Source of the DNA: Ruminococcus sp. UNK.MGS-30
Lineage (GTDB): Bacteria; Bacillota; Clostridia; Oscillospirales; Ruminococcaceae
Length of the DNA stretch: 64,000 nucleotides
Assembly: GCA_000980705.1 (NCBI GenBank)
Contig: LBCK01000001.1
Span: forward strand, 248,001 to 312,000
Direction: 5' to 3'
The notes beneath the pieces are model-generated. The model made no database searches. It was not told where the DNA came from and was given only the letters and a program-made list of their open reading frames with translations. A program made the position numbers and the translations under genes. Positions 50,437 to 60,200 of this stretch are shown here, piece by piece (the stretch's first letter is position 1; each line of letters begins with the position of its first letter).

Positions 50437-51660
50437 TTATCCAAGCTGAACGTTTCCAAGCTGGACGTTGTGGATTCTCGCATAGTCTGCGATCAGATCA
50501 AAGTTCAGATCATAGCGTCCCTCCGAGAAGAACGAAGAGTCGCTGGCACCGCTGCCGGTGAATGCACAGGATACCATTGTTGCATAGACATCGTCCAGAT
50601 CGACGTCACCGTCTGCATCCACATCCATCAGATTCCAGTACAGCTCATTGTCAATATTGCGATCCGCCATACTTTCATCAAAGCTCTTCCCGTTATTCGA
50701 TTTTACAAATTTATCGCCTTTGTTGGTAATACCAAGGGAACGACCAATTTCTTTTACGCCCTGAAGAGCCACCATGTAAAGTTCATCCATTACAGCAGTG
50801 GAGCTGATCGTTTCTTTTTCTGATTTCCGGCTGTACCGTACATCACAGAGGGCATAGGTCTGTTTCTCGTGAATCAAATCGGCATCTGCCTGATCGAAAA
50901 CACCGTCACCGTTCATGTCCCCCAGAATCTGCCGGTCCTTTGTCAGCAGCGTGGGATCTACATACAGAAAACGAGTTGCCATTGCCGCATCATGCCCGGT
51001 CACATAGCCATCCATATCCAGATCGCCCGGTTCTACATCAAAATATTCCACTAAATTCATATCATAGCGATCTTCTGCAGGATATATGGGCTTTACTTGT
51101 GCGCCTGCGCGTGAGACCGCACAAATCAATGCCTCAACATCATCCTCACTCACAACACCATCTGCATCTACATCCATCAGGTTAAAATCTCTCAGACTGA
51201 TTACCCGCTGGCTTTCCAGCTGATCGATTATATCATCAATATCATCTTTTTCCAGAGAATGATCTGCTACTACTTTATAGTCCCTGTAATTGCTCGTGTA
51301 ACTATAATATCGTACCATGTATACATCCGTTACATTCGGGTTTTTACGTTCACCTTTCTGAAACGTAACGCCTAAGCCGCAGACCTTCTGCGCAAAAATA
51401 GCATCTGCGTCGCTCTGATCCACCACGCCGTCACCGTTCATGTCCGCCAACGCCTTCTGCTGGTCGCTGAGCAGTTCCGGGTCTACGTTCAGATACCGGC
51501 TGACCATTGCCGCATCATGTCCGGTGATATAACCGTCCATGTCTACATCGCCCTGCACATAAGTCTCATCTGCCGCAGCTGCATGGATCACAGAGAACGG
51601 CACTGCGCCGACTGTCAGAACAGCCGCTGTGAGGAATGATAACACCTTTCTTTTTTTCAT
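50437..51660 (-). CDS. Secreted protein with two dockerin-type units, N-terminal dockerin
   Basis: 407 residues from ATG 51660 (AAGGAGG upstream). Signal peptide VLSFLTAAVLTVGAVPFSVI, then HAAAA. A dockerin follows at once: VDMDGYITGHDAAMVSRYLN and DMNGDGVVDQSDADAIFAQK. After ~60 residues comes a single EF-hand (NLMDVDADGVVSEDDVEAL) and the block DRYDMNLVEYF. The whole unit then repeats: LDMDGYVTGHDAAMATRFLY, DMNGDGVFDQADADLIHEK, NLMDVDADGDVDLDDVYA and GRYDLN. No enzyme domain. The C-terminus repeats itself, VQLGNVQLG. The protein could bind two cohesins, or its hands may be structural. The downstream neighbour on the map, 51736-52413, is a one-unit paralogue. Confidence 0.88.
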   Translation of the reverse strand: MKKRKVLSFLTAAVLTVGAVPFSVIHAAAADETYVQGDVDMDGYITGHDAAMVSRYLNVDPELLSDQQKALADMNGDGVVDQSDADAIFAQKVCGLGVTFQKGERKNPNVTDVYMVRYYSYTSNYRDYKVVADHSLEKDDIDDIIDQLESQRVISLRDFNLMDVDADGVVSEDDVEALICAVSRAGAQVKPIYPAEDRYDMNLVEYFDVEPGDLDMDGYVTGHDAAMATRFLYVDPTLLTKDRQILGDMNGDGVFDQADADLIHEKQTYALCDVRYSRKSEKETISSTAVMDELYMVALQGVKEIGRSLGITNKGDKFVKSNNGKSFDESMADRNIDNELYWNLMDVDADGDVDLDDVYATMVSCAFTGSGASDSSFFSEGRYDLNFDLIADYARIHNVQLGNVQLG

Positions 51661-51689
51661 ATGAAAAACCTCCTTCATATTGCCTATGC

Positions 51690-51732
51690 TCTCATTTTCT
51701 GCATGAAGCTCATGCAGTCCCTAAAAATGAGA
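51690..51732. repeat. Large palindrome between the two N-terminal-dockerin genes
   Basis: TCTCATTTT, then CTGCATGA-GC-TCATGCAG, then AAAATGAGA: nested arms with a four-base bulge. It starts 3 bases after the upstream stop and ends 29 before the next start. There is no T-run, so an mRNA processing or stability stem is more likely than a terminator. Confidence 0.75.
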
Positions 51733-51735
51733 CCA

Positions 51736-52413
51736 TTAAAACTGATCGAAAAGACCTAATCCGTTTATGGTACACAGTTTTGACACATCCAAAAGCGCCG
51801 GATCCAGGTCATATCTGCCGTCCGCAAAAAAGCCGGTTTTCAGATAACCTGCACCTCTCAGCGCACAAGACTGCGCCGTCACAAAAATATCTACCATGTC
51901 CACATCGCCGTCTGCGTCTACATCCATCAGATTATAGTCCAGCTTGCTGACGATATTTGCATTTTCGTTTTCCGTCCACTTTTCATGGGTCGTGACAACT
52001 GCGGATGCGCTGTTGACCACCGTATGTGTATAACCGGCATACTCCCTCGCACAGTAATACAGCTCAAAATACAGTGTTGTGGAATCCAGCATCAAGCCCC
52101 GGTCTTTTCTGCCTATCTTGAAACTGTCTCCCAGCGAATACCTCTGATTTTCGTAGATCCAGTCGGCATCGCTCTGATCCACCACGCCGTCCTCGTTTAC
52201 ATCTGCCAGCATCAGCTGTTCCTCTGTCAGCAGATGCGGATCTACATTCAGATACCGTGTCACCATAGCGGCGTCATGCCCGGTAATCACGTGATCCATG
52301 TCCACATCTCCCAGACAGTAGATCTCTTCCGCCGCACCCGCCGGCAGTGCCGGAAGTGCAGCCAGCGCCATGATCCCTGCTGTCACGATGGAAACGACCT
52401 TTCCTTTCTTCAT
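51736..52413 (-). CDS. Secreted protein with one dockerin-type unit, N-terminal dockerin
   Basis: 225 residues from ATG 52413, after AAAGGACGGTGA. Signal peptide (IVTAGIMALAALPALPAGAA), then a dockerin directly: VDMDHVITGHDAAMVTRYLN and DVNEDGVVDQSDADWIYENQ. A ~60-residue spacer, a single EF-hand NLMDVDADGDVDMVDIFVT and the block DGRYDLDPALLD complete one unit. It has the same layout as each half of the protein encoded just downstream, so the two arose by duplication. First gene of a two-gene transcript. Function unknown; no catalytic residues recognised. Confidence 0.88.
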   Translation of the reverse strand: MKKGKVVSIVTAGIMALAALPALPAGAAEEIYCLGDVDMDHVITGHDAAMVTRYLNVDPHLLTEEQLMLADVNEDGVVDQSDADWIYENQRYSLGDSFKIGRKDRGLMLDSTTLYFELYYCAREYAGYTHTVVNSASAVVTTHEKWTENENANIVSKLDYNLMDVDADGDVDMVDIFVTAQSCALRGAGYLKTGFFADGRYDLDPALLDVSKLCTINGLGLFDQF

Positions 52414-52475
52414 AAAAATCACCGTCCTTTCTGCGTACCAGTCCCGTACCCAAAGCGAAACTGGTTTTCTCTTTT

Positions 52476-52504
52476 ATTTTACACCATTTTTTACAATCTG
52501 TCAA
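52476..52504 (-). promoter_or_regulatory. Promoter of the N-terminal-dockerin gene pair
   Basis: On the - strand: consensus -35 TTGACA (52499-52504), 17-base spacer, -10 TAAAAT (52476-52481). Confidence 0.82.
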
Positions 52505-52538
52505 CACTGTTTTTTCCTGTTTTCTGCCGCTGCGCCGC

Positions 52539-52577
52539 AAAAAAACAGGGCGAAAGCGTGTGCCTCCGTCCTGTTTC
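52539..52577 (-). terminator. Terminator after the cytidylate-kinase-like gene
   Basis: Stem AAACAGG.CG/CG.CCTGTTT with TTTTTG on the - strand, 27 bases after the stop codon. Confidence 0.82.
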
Positions 52578-52603
52578 TGCAAATTCGATTCTCTTTGGAA
52601 AAA

Positions 52604-53218
52604 TCAGCGGTAGATGGTCTTTTTCGCCGTCTCTACCACAATATCCGCACACAGCTCCAGTCCCAGTGCGCCGCTGTTCAGACAGAGGTCATAATTGTCC
52701 TTGTCGTACCAGTTTCCGCCGGTATTGATGCTGTAGAAGGTCTCACGGCGCTTGTCGATCTTGCGCAGCATTGCCTCTACCCGGCGTTCGTCTACGTGAT
52801 ACTCCTGCACGGCACGTTCTGAACGGGACTTGGTGTCCGCATAGATAAACACATTGAACAGATTTTCCAGATCACGGAGGATATAGCTTGCACAGCGTCC
52901 TACGATCACGCAGTCGCCTTTTTCTGCCAGTTCCCGGATGATGTTGGTCTCTATGATATAGACCTTATCCGACAGCGGCAGGTTCTCTTCGATGGTGCGT
53001 GTGGGGCTGGAGGTCAGCATCAGCGTGTATAAAAAGCTCTTCGGCGCTGCTTCTTCCGCAGTCTCCAGGTACTCCATGGAGACGTTGCAGCGTTCAGACG
53101 CCATTTGTAAAATTTCACGATTGTAGCACGGAATGCCCAGCCGCTCTGCGATCATCTCGCCGATCTCACGGCCGCCGCTTGCATATTCTCTTTCAATGGT
53201 AATGATTCGATGACTCAT
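52604..53218 (-). CDS. Cytidylate kinase-like protein
   Basis: 204 residues after GAGGAGG. Begins HRIITIEREYASGGREIGEM, the pattern of the cytidylate kinase-like family, where SGGREIG replaces the classic P-loop GxxGxGK. GDCVIVGRCASYILRD and an Arg-rich lid (DERRVEAMLRKIDKRRETF, YSINTGGNWYD) follow. True Cmk is distinct, so the substrate is not certain; a nucleotide or small-molecule kinase. Single-gene unit with its own promoter and terminator. Confidence 0.85.
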   Translation of the reverse strand: MSHRIITIEREYASGGREIGEMIAERLGIPCYNREILQMASERCNVSMEYLETAEEAAPKSFLYTLMLTSSPTRTIEENLPLSDKVYIIETNIIRELAEKGDCVIVGRCASYILRDLENLFNVFIYADTKSRSERAVQEYHVDERRVEAMLRKIDKRRETFYSINTGGNWYDKDNYDLCLNSGALGLELCADIVVETAKKTIYR

Positions 53219-53281
53219 AGTAAAATGCCTCCTCTAGTTTGAGAAACAGGAACAGGATTCCCTTTCCCAGTGCTTTCTCTT

Positions 53282-53309
53282 ATTATAGCATACTTTTCGA
53301 TTTTTTGCA
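53282..53309 (-). promoter_or_regulatory. Possible promoter of the cytidylate-kinase-like gene
   Basis: On the - strand: extended -10 TGCTATAAT (hexamer at 53282-53287); the -35 region 17 bases upstream (GTGCAA) is weak. Confidence 0.5.
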
Positions 53310-53403
53310 CGTTTCAGACGAATTTTTTTGCAGTTTTTATAGAAATTCTACGTTTTATACATTCGTACGGTGAATGATTTATGCAATTCGCCAACATTCA
53401 GCT

Positions 53404-55536
53404 TTATTTTGTAGCGTCCTGGATCGCCTGGATGATCTCCGGATAATACCAGGTGCAGTCCTTGCGGTTCAGCAGTCCGAAACCGTTTTTCGTTTCGTTG
53501 TTGTCCCAGATAAAGCACTTGATGCCGTGTTTCTTGGCAGCGCTGAGATAATAGCTGAACCACGCCACTCTGGCAGAGGTGTTCTCGTTCTTGTTGACGC
53601 AGCCGGTCTCGTCAATGATAACCGGAATGCCCTTGCTGATAAAGGTATCGTCCAGGTACTGGAATGTGGTGTCCAGTTCCTGCTTATCGCTGTCGCTGCC
53701 CCAGTCGGCACGGGTGTCGTCCGGACCGCAGAAATTCCACGGCGCATAGATGTGCAGGGAAACGATAATGTGGTCGTCCTTGGGAACGATCATACCGCCG
53801 ATGGCGTTCTTCTCCGCAGACTGTGCGTAATCGGTGACGATCACGGTACGGTCTGTGTTAGAGCCGCCGGATGCACGGACGGTGTCCACAAACGCCTGGA
53901 ACAGCTGGTTGATGACATCATAGGATTCCTGGGTGCCGCCGGTCCACTCCTCGGCAGAGCCGATGACACGGGGTTCGTTCATGCCCTCGAAGATCAGACG
54001 GTGGTCATAGTCCTGGAAGGTGGCACAGATCTGTTTCCAGATGGTGGTCAGCGTAGCCTTGTCGCTTTCCAGCTTATCCTTGGTGGGGACGAGCCAGAGT
54101 TCGTCGTCGTGGTGTACGTTCAGAATGACATACAGCCCGTCGTTATAGGCATAGTCTACGACTTCCTTGACACGGCTCATCCATGCCGCATCAATAGTGC
54201 CGTCTGCTGCCATATGCTCGCCCCAGGTGACCGGAATACGAACTGCATTAAAGCCGGCAGCCTTTACGGTATCGATCATCTGCTGTGTGGTCTTGGGGTT
54301 GCCCCAGCCGGTTTCTGTATCGCTGGAATTGGTGTCGTGGCTGTCCAGGCTGTTGCCCAGGTTCCAGCCCACCTTGATGTTTTCCACGATCTGCTTGCTG
54401 CTCATGGCATTGACCTGATCCTTGGTGGGAATATCGCCGGTCACTTCTGTCACTTCGCCGCCTTTGGAGGATTCCTCCGACTTGGTCTCCGTCTTGGTGG
54501 TCGTTCCGGTGCTGTTGCTGTAGCGGACACTCACATTGTTCAGCGTAATGCTGGGCTGGTCACTCCACCAGTATCCCAGCATCACCTCGCCGCCGTTGTC
54601 GATGCTCTCCTTGACCTCATCCGGCACGATCCAGGTCAGCGAGAGGCTGGAAGAATCGGTAAACACGCAGACATTCTTGGTCTGATACCAGCCCTTATCG
54701 GTTGCGCAGTCTGCATTCTCATCCACAGACACACCGAATGCGCCGGTGAACTTGCCCAGTGCGCCGCTGCTGCTGATATCGAACGTCACGGTCTGGAGGG
54801 TGTCGTCTGCACCGATCAGATCAGACAGTGCGATCTTCGCCGTTTTGGCTGCCTCATCGTTAAAGCTGAGGGTGGATGCCGGGCTGACAGAATTGGTGCC
54901 GTCTACCGGAACTTCCTTGGTGCGGGTATAGGTGCAGACAATGCTGGACAGCTTTACCTGCTGTACATTGCTCCACCAGTGACCAAACAGGACTTCGCCG
55001 CTGGGGTCGATCTCGGTCTGGATCTCTGTGGGAACATTCCAGGTGAATTCCGCATAGGCGCTGTTCTGGGACTGTTCAAAGTCTGCCGCCTGATACCATC
55101 CGGCATCGGTTGCGCTGGCACAGCCGTCCTTGACGGAGACGCCGTAGCCGCCTTTGAAGTCGCCCAGACTGGACGAGCCGTCGGCAGAATAGACGATAAA
55201 GGTAAAGGACTGTACCACGTCGCCTTCCTGGATAAAGTTGTCCAGCTTTGCCTTATAGTTGTTGGCGGTGTCGCTGCCCTTGTCCAGCATGGCGTTGATA
55301 TCCGTCAGTTCCGTACCCAGCGTAGACGAAACCGTCTCTGTAGGGCTTACGTGTACGGTAGTGGTAGTCGCTTCGGTGGTTTCCGCTGCGGCTTCGGTCT
55401 CCTTGACGGAGGATTCCTCTGCGGCAGAAGATTCCGGCTTGCTGCTGTCATTGCTCTGCTTGCCGCATCCGGTAAACGCCGAGCCTGCCAGAACGCCGGC
55501 GAGCAGCAGTGCCGTGAGTTTTTTCCATGATTTCAT
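53404..55536 (-). CDS. Lipoprotein GH5 endoglucanase with two N-terminal binding-type modules
   Basis: 710 residues from ATG 55536, after GAAAGGAAC. Signal peptide with lipobox AFTGC (Cys24), so membrane-anchored. A Ser/Thr/Glu linker leads to two homologous beta-rich modules (about 80-205 and 225-345; each with GGYGVSV/GAFGVSV, GWYQ and GEV(L/M)(F)G.WWS), which look like carbohydrate-binding modules. After a second linker comes a GH5 domain from about 375: VGWNLGNSLDSHD, VRIPVTWGEH, the acid/base Glu in FEGMNEP and the nucleophile Glu in VIIDETG. Likely cleaves beta-1,4-glucan at the cell surface. No dockerin, so it works outside the cellulosome. Close to type GH5_2/4-like cellulases; subfamily not decided. 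Confidence 0.92.
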   Translation of the reverse strand: MKSWKKLTALLLAGVLAGSAFTGCGKQSNDSSKPESSAAEESSVKETEAAAETTEATTTTVHVSPTETVSSTLGTELTDINAMLDKGSDTANNYKAKLDNFIQEGDVVQSFTFIVYSADGSSSLGDFKGGYGVSVKDGCASATDAGWYQAADFEQSQNSAYAEFTWNVPTEIQTEIDPSGEVLFGHWWSNVQQVKLSSIVCTYTRTKEVPVDGTNSVSPASTLSFNDEAAKTAKIALSDLIGADDTLQTVTFDISSSGALGKFTGAFGVSVDENADCATDKGWYQTKNVCVFTDSSSLSLTWIVPDEVKESIDNGGEVMLGYWWSDQPSITLNNVSVRYSNSTGTTTKTETKSEESSKGGEVTEVTGDIPTKDQVNAMSSKQIVENIKVGWNLGNSLDSHDTNSSDTETGWGNPKTTQQMIDTVKAAGFNAVRIPVTWGEHMAADGTIDAAWMSRVKEVVDYAYNDGLYVILNVHHDDELWLVPTKDKLESDKATLTTIWKQICATFQDYDHRLIFEGMNEPRVIGSAEEWTGGTQESYDVINQLFQAFVDTVRASGGSNTDRTVIVTDYAQSAEKNAIGGMIVPKDDHIIVSLHIYAPWNFCGPDDTRADWGSDSDKQELDTTFQYLDDTFISKGIPVIIDETGCVNKNENTSARVAWFSYYLSAAKKHGIKCFIWDNNETKNGFGLLNRKDCTWYYPEIIQAIQDATK

Positions 55537-55552
55537 AATGTTGTTCCTTTCT

Positions 55553-55596
55553 AAAAAAACAACGGATGCCAAAAGGATTCAGCATCCGCCGTTTTT
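55553..55596 (-). terminator. Terminator after pduL
   Basis: Stem CGG.GGATGC/GCATCCG with TTGTTTTTTTAG after it on the - strand; it stands between pduL and the GH5 gene. Confidence 0.82.
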
Positions 55597-55630
55597 CTTT
55601 CGAACCTTCCGGCTCTTACAAAAAATATGA

Positions 55631-56212
55631 TTAGTCCACTTTGACGATTTCGCCCATCTGATTGCGGCCTGCGCCGATGGCGTTGGATTCGTCTGTATCG
55701 ATGTGCATTGCAGTTGCATAGTTCGGGGAAACACGGCAAACCACGTCGCCCAGAATTGCCTTTCTGCCGTCGGTCTCAACACGTACCCAAACGATATCCT
55801 TGTCCTTTACGCCAGCCTTCGCTGCATCCTCCGGGGTGAAGTGGATGTGACGCTTTGCCACGATCACGCCCTCAGAGATCTCCAGCTGACCAGCCGGACC
55901 AACGATCGTACATGCACCGGAGCCTGCTACGTCACCGGATTCCCGGATCGGTGCTGCAATACCGATAGAACGTGCATCTGTTGCAGACAGCTCTACCTGG
56001 TTTGCGCTGCGGAACGGGCCGAGGATCGAAACGTTCGGCAGTTCCTTCTTCGGACCAACGATAGTTACACGCTCTTCGCTTGCGAACTGTCCCGGCTGAG
56101 ACAGCATCTTCTTAACTGTCAGTTCCTTTCCCTCACCGAACAGCACAGCAAATGCCTCGGCAGTCAGATGTACGTGTCTTGCAGATGTTTCAACAATAAA
56201 CTTTTCAGACAT
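55631..56212 (-). CDS. pduL: Phosphate acyltransferase PduL
   Basis: 193 residues after GGGAGG. Two zinc-binding motifs of PduL, SARHVHLTAEAFAVLFG and AKRHIHFTPEDAAKAG. It converts acyl-CoA (acetyl- or propanoyl-) to acyl phosphate. No microcompartment genes are near and the N-terminus has no long targeting peptide, so a general phosphotransacetylase role making acetate is likely. Single-gene unit with promoter and terminator. Confidence 0.93.
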   Translation of the reverse strand: MSEKFIVETSARHVHLTAEAFAVLFGEGKELTVKKMLSQPGQFASEERVTIVGPKKELPNVSILGPFRSANQVELSATDARSIGIAAPIRESGDVAGSGACTIVGPAGQLEISEGVIVAKRHIHFTPEDAAKAGVKDKDIVWVRVETDGRKAILGDVVCRVSPNYATAMHIDTDESNAIGAGRNQMGEIVKVD

Positions 56213-56263
56213 GGTGTATACCTCCCATAAATGCTAACCGGCAATGCACCGGCTTCTTACAAT

Positions 56264-56292
56264 ATTGTACTACTTTTTGCCGGTTTCGTCAA
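56264..56292 (-). promoter_or_regulatory. Promoter of pduL
   Basis: On the - strand: -35 TTGACG (56287-56292), 17-base spacer, -10 TACAAT (56264-56269). Confidence 0.8.
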
Positions 56293-56368
56293 GGGGCTTG
56301 CCGTGTTTTTTCCGCTGTATCCGCACAGTGTTTCACTTTTTCTGCTGTACACGAATTTTCCATATTTC

Positions 56369-56397
56369 TTGACACATTTTTCAAAGTGTGATACAAT
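56369..56397 (+). promoter_or_regulatory. Promoter of the prepilin peptidase gene
   Basis: -35 TTGACA (56369-56374), 17-base spacer, -10 TACAAT (56392-56397), 32 bases before the ATG. Divergent from the pduL promoter. Confidence 0.85.
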
Positions 56398-56428
56398 AAA
56401 GCAAGTAAAAAAGAGAGGAATCTGCTTT

Positions 56429-57214
56429 ATGTATTACCTATGCTATGCGCTGCTGTACTGCATCATCTTTGCCTTTGGTGCAGCCATCGGCAGCTTTCTG
56501 AACGTCTGTATCTACCGGCTGCCCAAGGAGGAATCCCTGTGGCGGAACAACTCCCACTGCATGACCTGCGGCACGCCCATCCGGAAACGGGATCTGATCC
56601 CGATTTTCAGCTGGTGCCGGCTCAGGGGAAAATGCCACAGCTGCGGCGCAAAGATCCCGTTCCGCTATACGCTGGTGGAGAGTCTGAACGCCGTGCTATA
56701 CGTGCTGATCTACGCATACTTCGGCATCTTTGACCGTCCGCTGTATGCCGGGCTGGTCTGCCTGTTCTGTTCGGCGCTGGTGGTCGTCTTTTTCATGGAT
56801 CTGGACACCCAGCTCATCAATCTGTATGTGCTGGGATTCATTGGGCTGCTGGGCATTGCTGCCACGGTCTATGATGTCTGCACCGGAAACAGCACCCTGC
56901 TCTCCCACTTCATTGGCGCAGCAGCAGCGTCCGTCCCCCTGTTCCTGCTGGTGATCCTGTCCGGCGAGCGTGCCATGGGGCGTGGCGATGCGGAACTGAT
57001 GCTGGTGGGCGGACTGTTCCTGGGAGTAAAGGGCGTTGTAGTCGGGCTGTTCCTGGGACTGATCCTGGGCTGTATCTTCGGGCTGATCCACAAGGCAAAG
57101 ACCGGGGACTCCAGATTCGCCTTTGGGCCGTATCTGTCTGCCGGCATGGCGCTGGCGCTGGTGGTGGGCGAACCCATTGCAAACCTGTACTTGCAGCTGT
57201 GCGGTCTGCGGTAA
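56429..57214 (+). CDS. pilD: Prepilin peptidase (A24 family)
   Basis: 261 residues from ATG 56429, after AGAGAGGAA. N-terminal methylase-type domain with Cys pairs CMTCG and CHSCG, FGAAIGSFLNVCIYRLPKEE, then the aspartyl protease core: FMDLDTQLINLYV and GRGDAELMLVGG (GxGD motif). Seven to eight membrane helices. Cleaves the leader of prepilins after Gly, and may N-methylate the new Phe. The only candidate substrate in view is the giant pilin-like protein converging with it. Confidence 0.94.
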   Translation: MYYLCYALLYCIIFAFGAAIGSFLNVCIYRLPKEESLWRNNSHCMTCGTPIRKRDLIPIFSWCRLRGKCHSCGAKIPFRYTLVESLNAVLYVLIYAYFGIFDRPLYAGLVCLFCSALVVVFFMDLDTQLINLYVLGFIGLLGIAATVYDVCTGNSTLLSHFIGAAAASVPLFLLVILSGERAMGRGDAELMLVGGLFLGVKGVVVGLFLGLILGCIFGLIHKAKTGDSRFAFGPYLSAGMALALVVGEPIANLYLQLCGLR

Positions 57215-57238
57215 TCAGAGTGTATCAATAAACGAAAA

Positions 57239-57277
57239 GCGCATTTCCGGAACGTATCCGGGAATGCGCCTTTTTTC
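57239..57277. terminator. Terminator between the prepilin peptidase and the giant pilin genes
   Basis: Stem GCGCATT.CCGG/CCGG.AATGCGC with a 7-base loop and TTTTTT on the + strand, A-rich on the other side. It may serve both converging genes; the - strand gene stops at 57279, next to it. Confidence 0.82.
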
Positions 57278-57278
57278 G

Positions 57279-60200
57279 TTATGCCGCCGGAGAAATACCC
57301 TCCACGTGGATGGTATAGTCCGTCATGCTCTTGTTGCTCCAGAAGAACCACTGCCCGGTCTTGGGGTTGTAGTTGTTCTTCGGGGAAAGCACCTCTGTGC
57401 CGACCTTTACGGTATAGCCGTCGGACAGGGTGTAGCCTGCCTTGGGCGTGATGGTAAAGTAGCACACGCCGCTTTCGTTGAACAGAGATTCGCTGAATGT
57501 GATGTCACAGCCAGCCGCACTGGTTTCGTCCAGGCCAACGTTTTTGCCGTTTTCGCTGGCGGCGATGGGCTTGGCGGTGGTGGTAGTGGTTGTTGTTGTG
57601 GTGGTTTGAGGGGTGGTGGTAAAGCTAGTTTCTCTAGCAGAAGTTGTAACTGCATGATGAGAAAGTTCTGAATCTAAAATTGCAGCAATATTTTCTTTTC
57701 TCGACATATACCGAACAGCTTTGGCTAATTCAGAATTATCTGCATATACAAACTTGATAGCCTCTACTTTAGCATTACTTCCCCAATTCTCAAATTTAAT
57801 CTTTGCATTTTTTATCATACTAATTTTACTTATTACATCACTTGAAATAACGTAGGTTTCTCCACCGTTGCTATTTTTGGAAGCACAATATTCAAAAATT
57901 CCGTTGCCTTCTCCCCAGGTTGTCTTAAATTTATCAGCCGACAAAACCGCTCTTAAGTTATAGCTACCATCTGAAAATTCAACTTGGATTTCCTTTGGTA
58001 TTTGACCATTACCATCTTCATCAATATACCAATACTTAGATATATCATATTCAGTTCCATAATTAAAATCATCAATTACCAACGTATTTCCGCTTAAATC
58101 TTCCTTTCTACCAGAAACGACAATCTCCACATCGCCATCAATCTTACCAGCATATGTGGCTTTATCATCTTCTTTATTTACAGGAATCATGGTAACACCA
58201 TTCCATTTCACTGTCGGAGTACGGTATTCTTCCGGATTCCATGTTACAGTAAACTCATAAGAAGAATTCAGCAATGCTGTACCGCTTGCCTTGTCAACCG
58301 CATATCCATCCGGCAGTTTATTGGTAATTATGACATTCGGATTTCTATAGTAGAAAGTAACGGATTTAATACTCATTTTAGGCTGCCGTGTATATGTTCC
58401 AATTTTTAGATAGCCTTGTTGATTTATATTTTCGCAATCAATTTGATATTTATTATTTACTAGATCATCTGTTCTAAATGTTTTTGAAAATGTATCATTC
58501 CACCCATTTGAATCAGTAAAATGACAGTCCCAGTCAACAGGTGCATTTTCTCCAGCGAATTCAAATTCAACCTTGCTCAATAATTTATAATTTGGAATTG
58601 TCAGTACTTGATAATTGTTCACCCCGGTCACCACAGTTGTCACCACACTGCCGGAAGTTTCCGTCGCAGAAGTGGTAGTCGTCGCTGTAATACTTGTAGT
58701 TGTACTTGTTGTAGCAGACGTACTCGTACTGCTCGTGCTTACAGAGGACGATGTCACAGCAGATGTGGATGTGACTGTGGAAGTGGTCGCCGCAGAAGTA
58801 GTCGTCGAAGAAGTGGTTGCTGTTGTCGTGGTGCTTGTGGTTGTCGAAGTCTCCGTTGTGGTGGAAGTGGTCGTGCTTGTCGTTGTTGTGGCAGAGGTTG
58901 TCGTGGTGGTCGTGCTGCTTGTTGTAGTCGATGTGGTCTCCGCCGCAGAAGTGGTTTTCGCCGTGGTCTCGGTTTCGGCGGAGGTAGTTGTAGTGGTTGT
59001 GGTTGTCGTTGTGGTATCCGTTGTGATCGGCGCACTGGGTGCCACGATACTACAGGAGATATCCTCCGGACTCAGTCCCTTGCAGTAGAGATGCACGATC
59101 TTATCGGCTGCCGCAGAGGGCGTTACTGCGCTGTTGCTGTTCATCATGAACTTTGACAGGCTCTGACCGGATGCCAGCTGGGTATAATCCTTGGAATACA
59201 CGTCATATTTGAGATTCGACGGATATTTGTCGAACTGAATCCCCACCTCGCCGACGTTGGTGATATAGTCGCACTTCGTCCAGTCCAGGGTGATGTTGGT
59301 GTAGGTGTTGTCGCCGTTGAGGGTGAGCATGGGGGTGTATGAATTCGTTGTTGTTGTAGATGTAGTTGTGTTTCCGCCAATCCATTTCATAGATATCTCT
59401 GCACCGACAGAACTTAAAGCAGCACTATATGTAATACACACATAAGGATATGTATCCCACGTCCATGGTATATTTATTATTGCAGTATTTGCTTCATTTT
59501 CTACCTTTTCAATGGTTACGCCAGCCATTCCAGGAAGATATCCTCCTGAATTATGATCACCTCCTGCATTTTCTAATTTATTAGTAAAAGTAGAAAGTTG
59601 ATTTACATCATTCGCATTAAATGTATTCTGTAACTTAGAAGCATCTACCCCTCTTACTTTTAACTGTAATGTGCTTCCTACTTTATAGCCTGTTTGATAC
59701 AAGTCCAAGCACACATGATGTTTGTAATATTGAATGACAAATGGACTTCCTTCGTAATAAAAAATCCATTCATGATTTTCCAAATAAGCCCAGTCACTAT
59801 TATAGCCGTCCGGAATATTTAGATTGCTTGCATCAACATATTCAATCAAGTTGTTATTTAAATCATATTTTCCTACTTTACCACCATTACTCCAGTCTTT
59901 ATTATAACGAAAATCTTTTCCATTTTCCATTGGGACATGTAATTCAACACGACCGTTTTCAATTACAACTTTGTAGCCATTATAAGTATATGTCCCATCT
60001 TTATCTTTTTTCATGATAGAAGTATTAATTGCAGTACTTCCATCACCATCTAATTTTGTAACCTTTTCACCGTATATTGTTGGCTGCTTATATTCTGTAT
60101 CGGATATTTTTTTTGCTGTTGTATCAAAATAGACCATAGTTAAACTTGGATCCACATTAATAGCATCTCCACTTGGCTTATTACCACTCACACCGCCAGT

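Noticed and set aside
58640-59010. Repetitive GTNGTN-type tract
   Set aside because: It is the Thr/Ser linker of the giant pilin gene read on the other strand (ACN codons), not a satellite or CRISPR array; + strand Val-rich and Arg/Cys-rich frames there are shadows.
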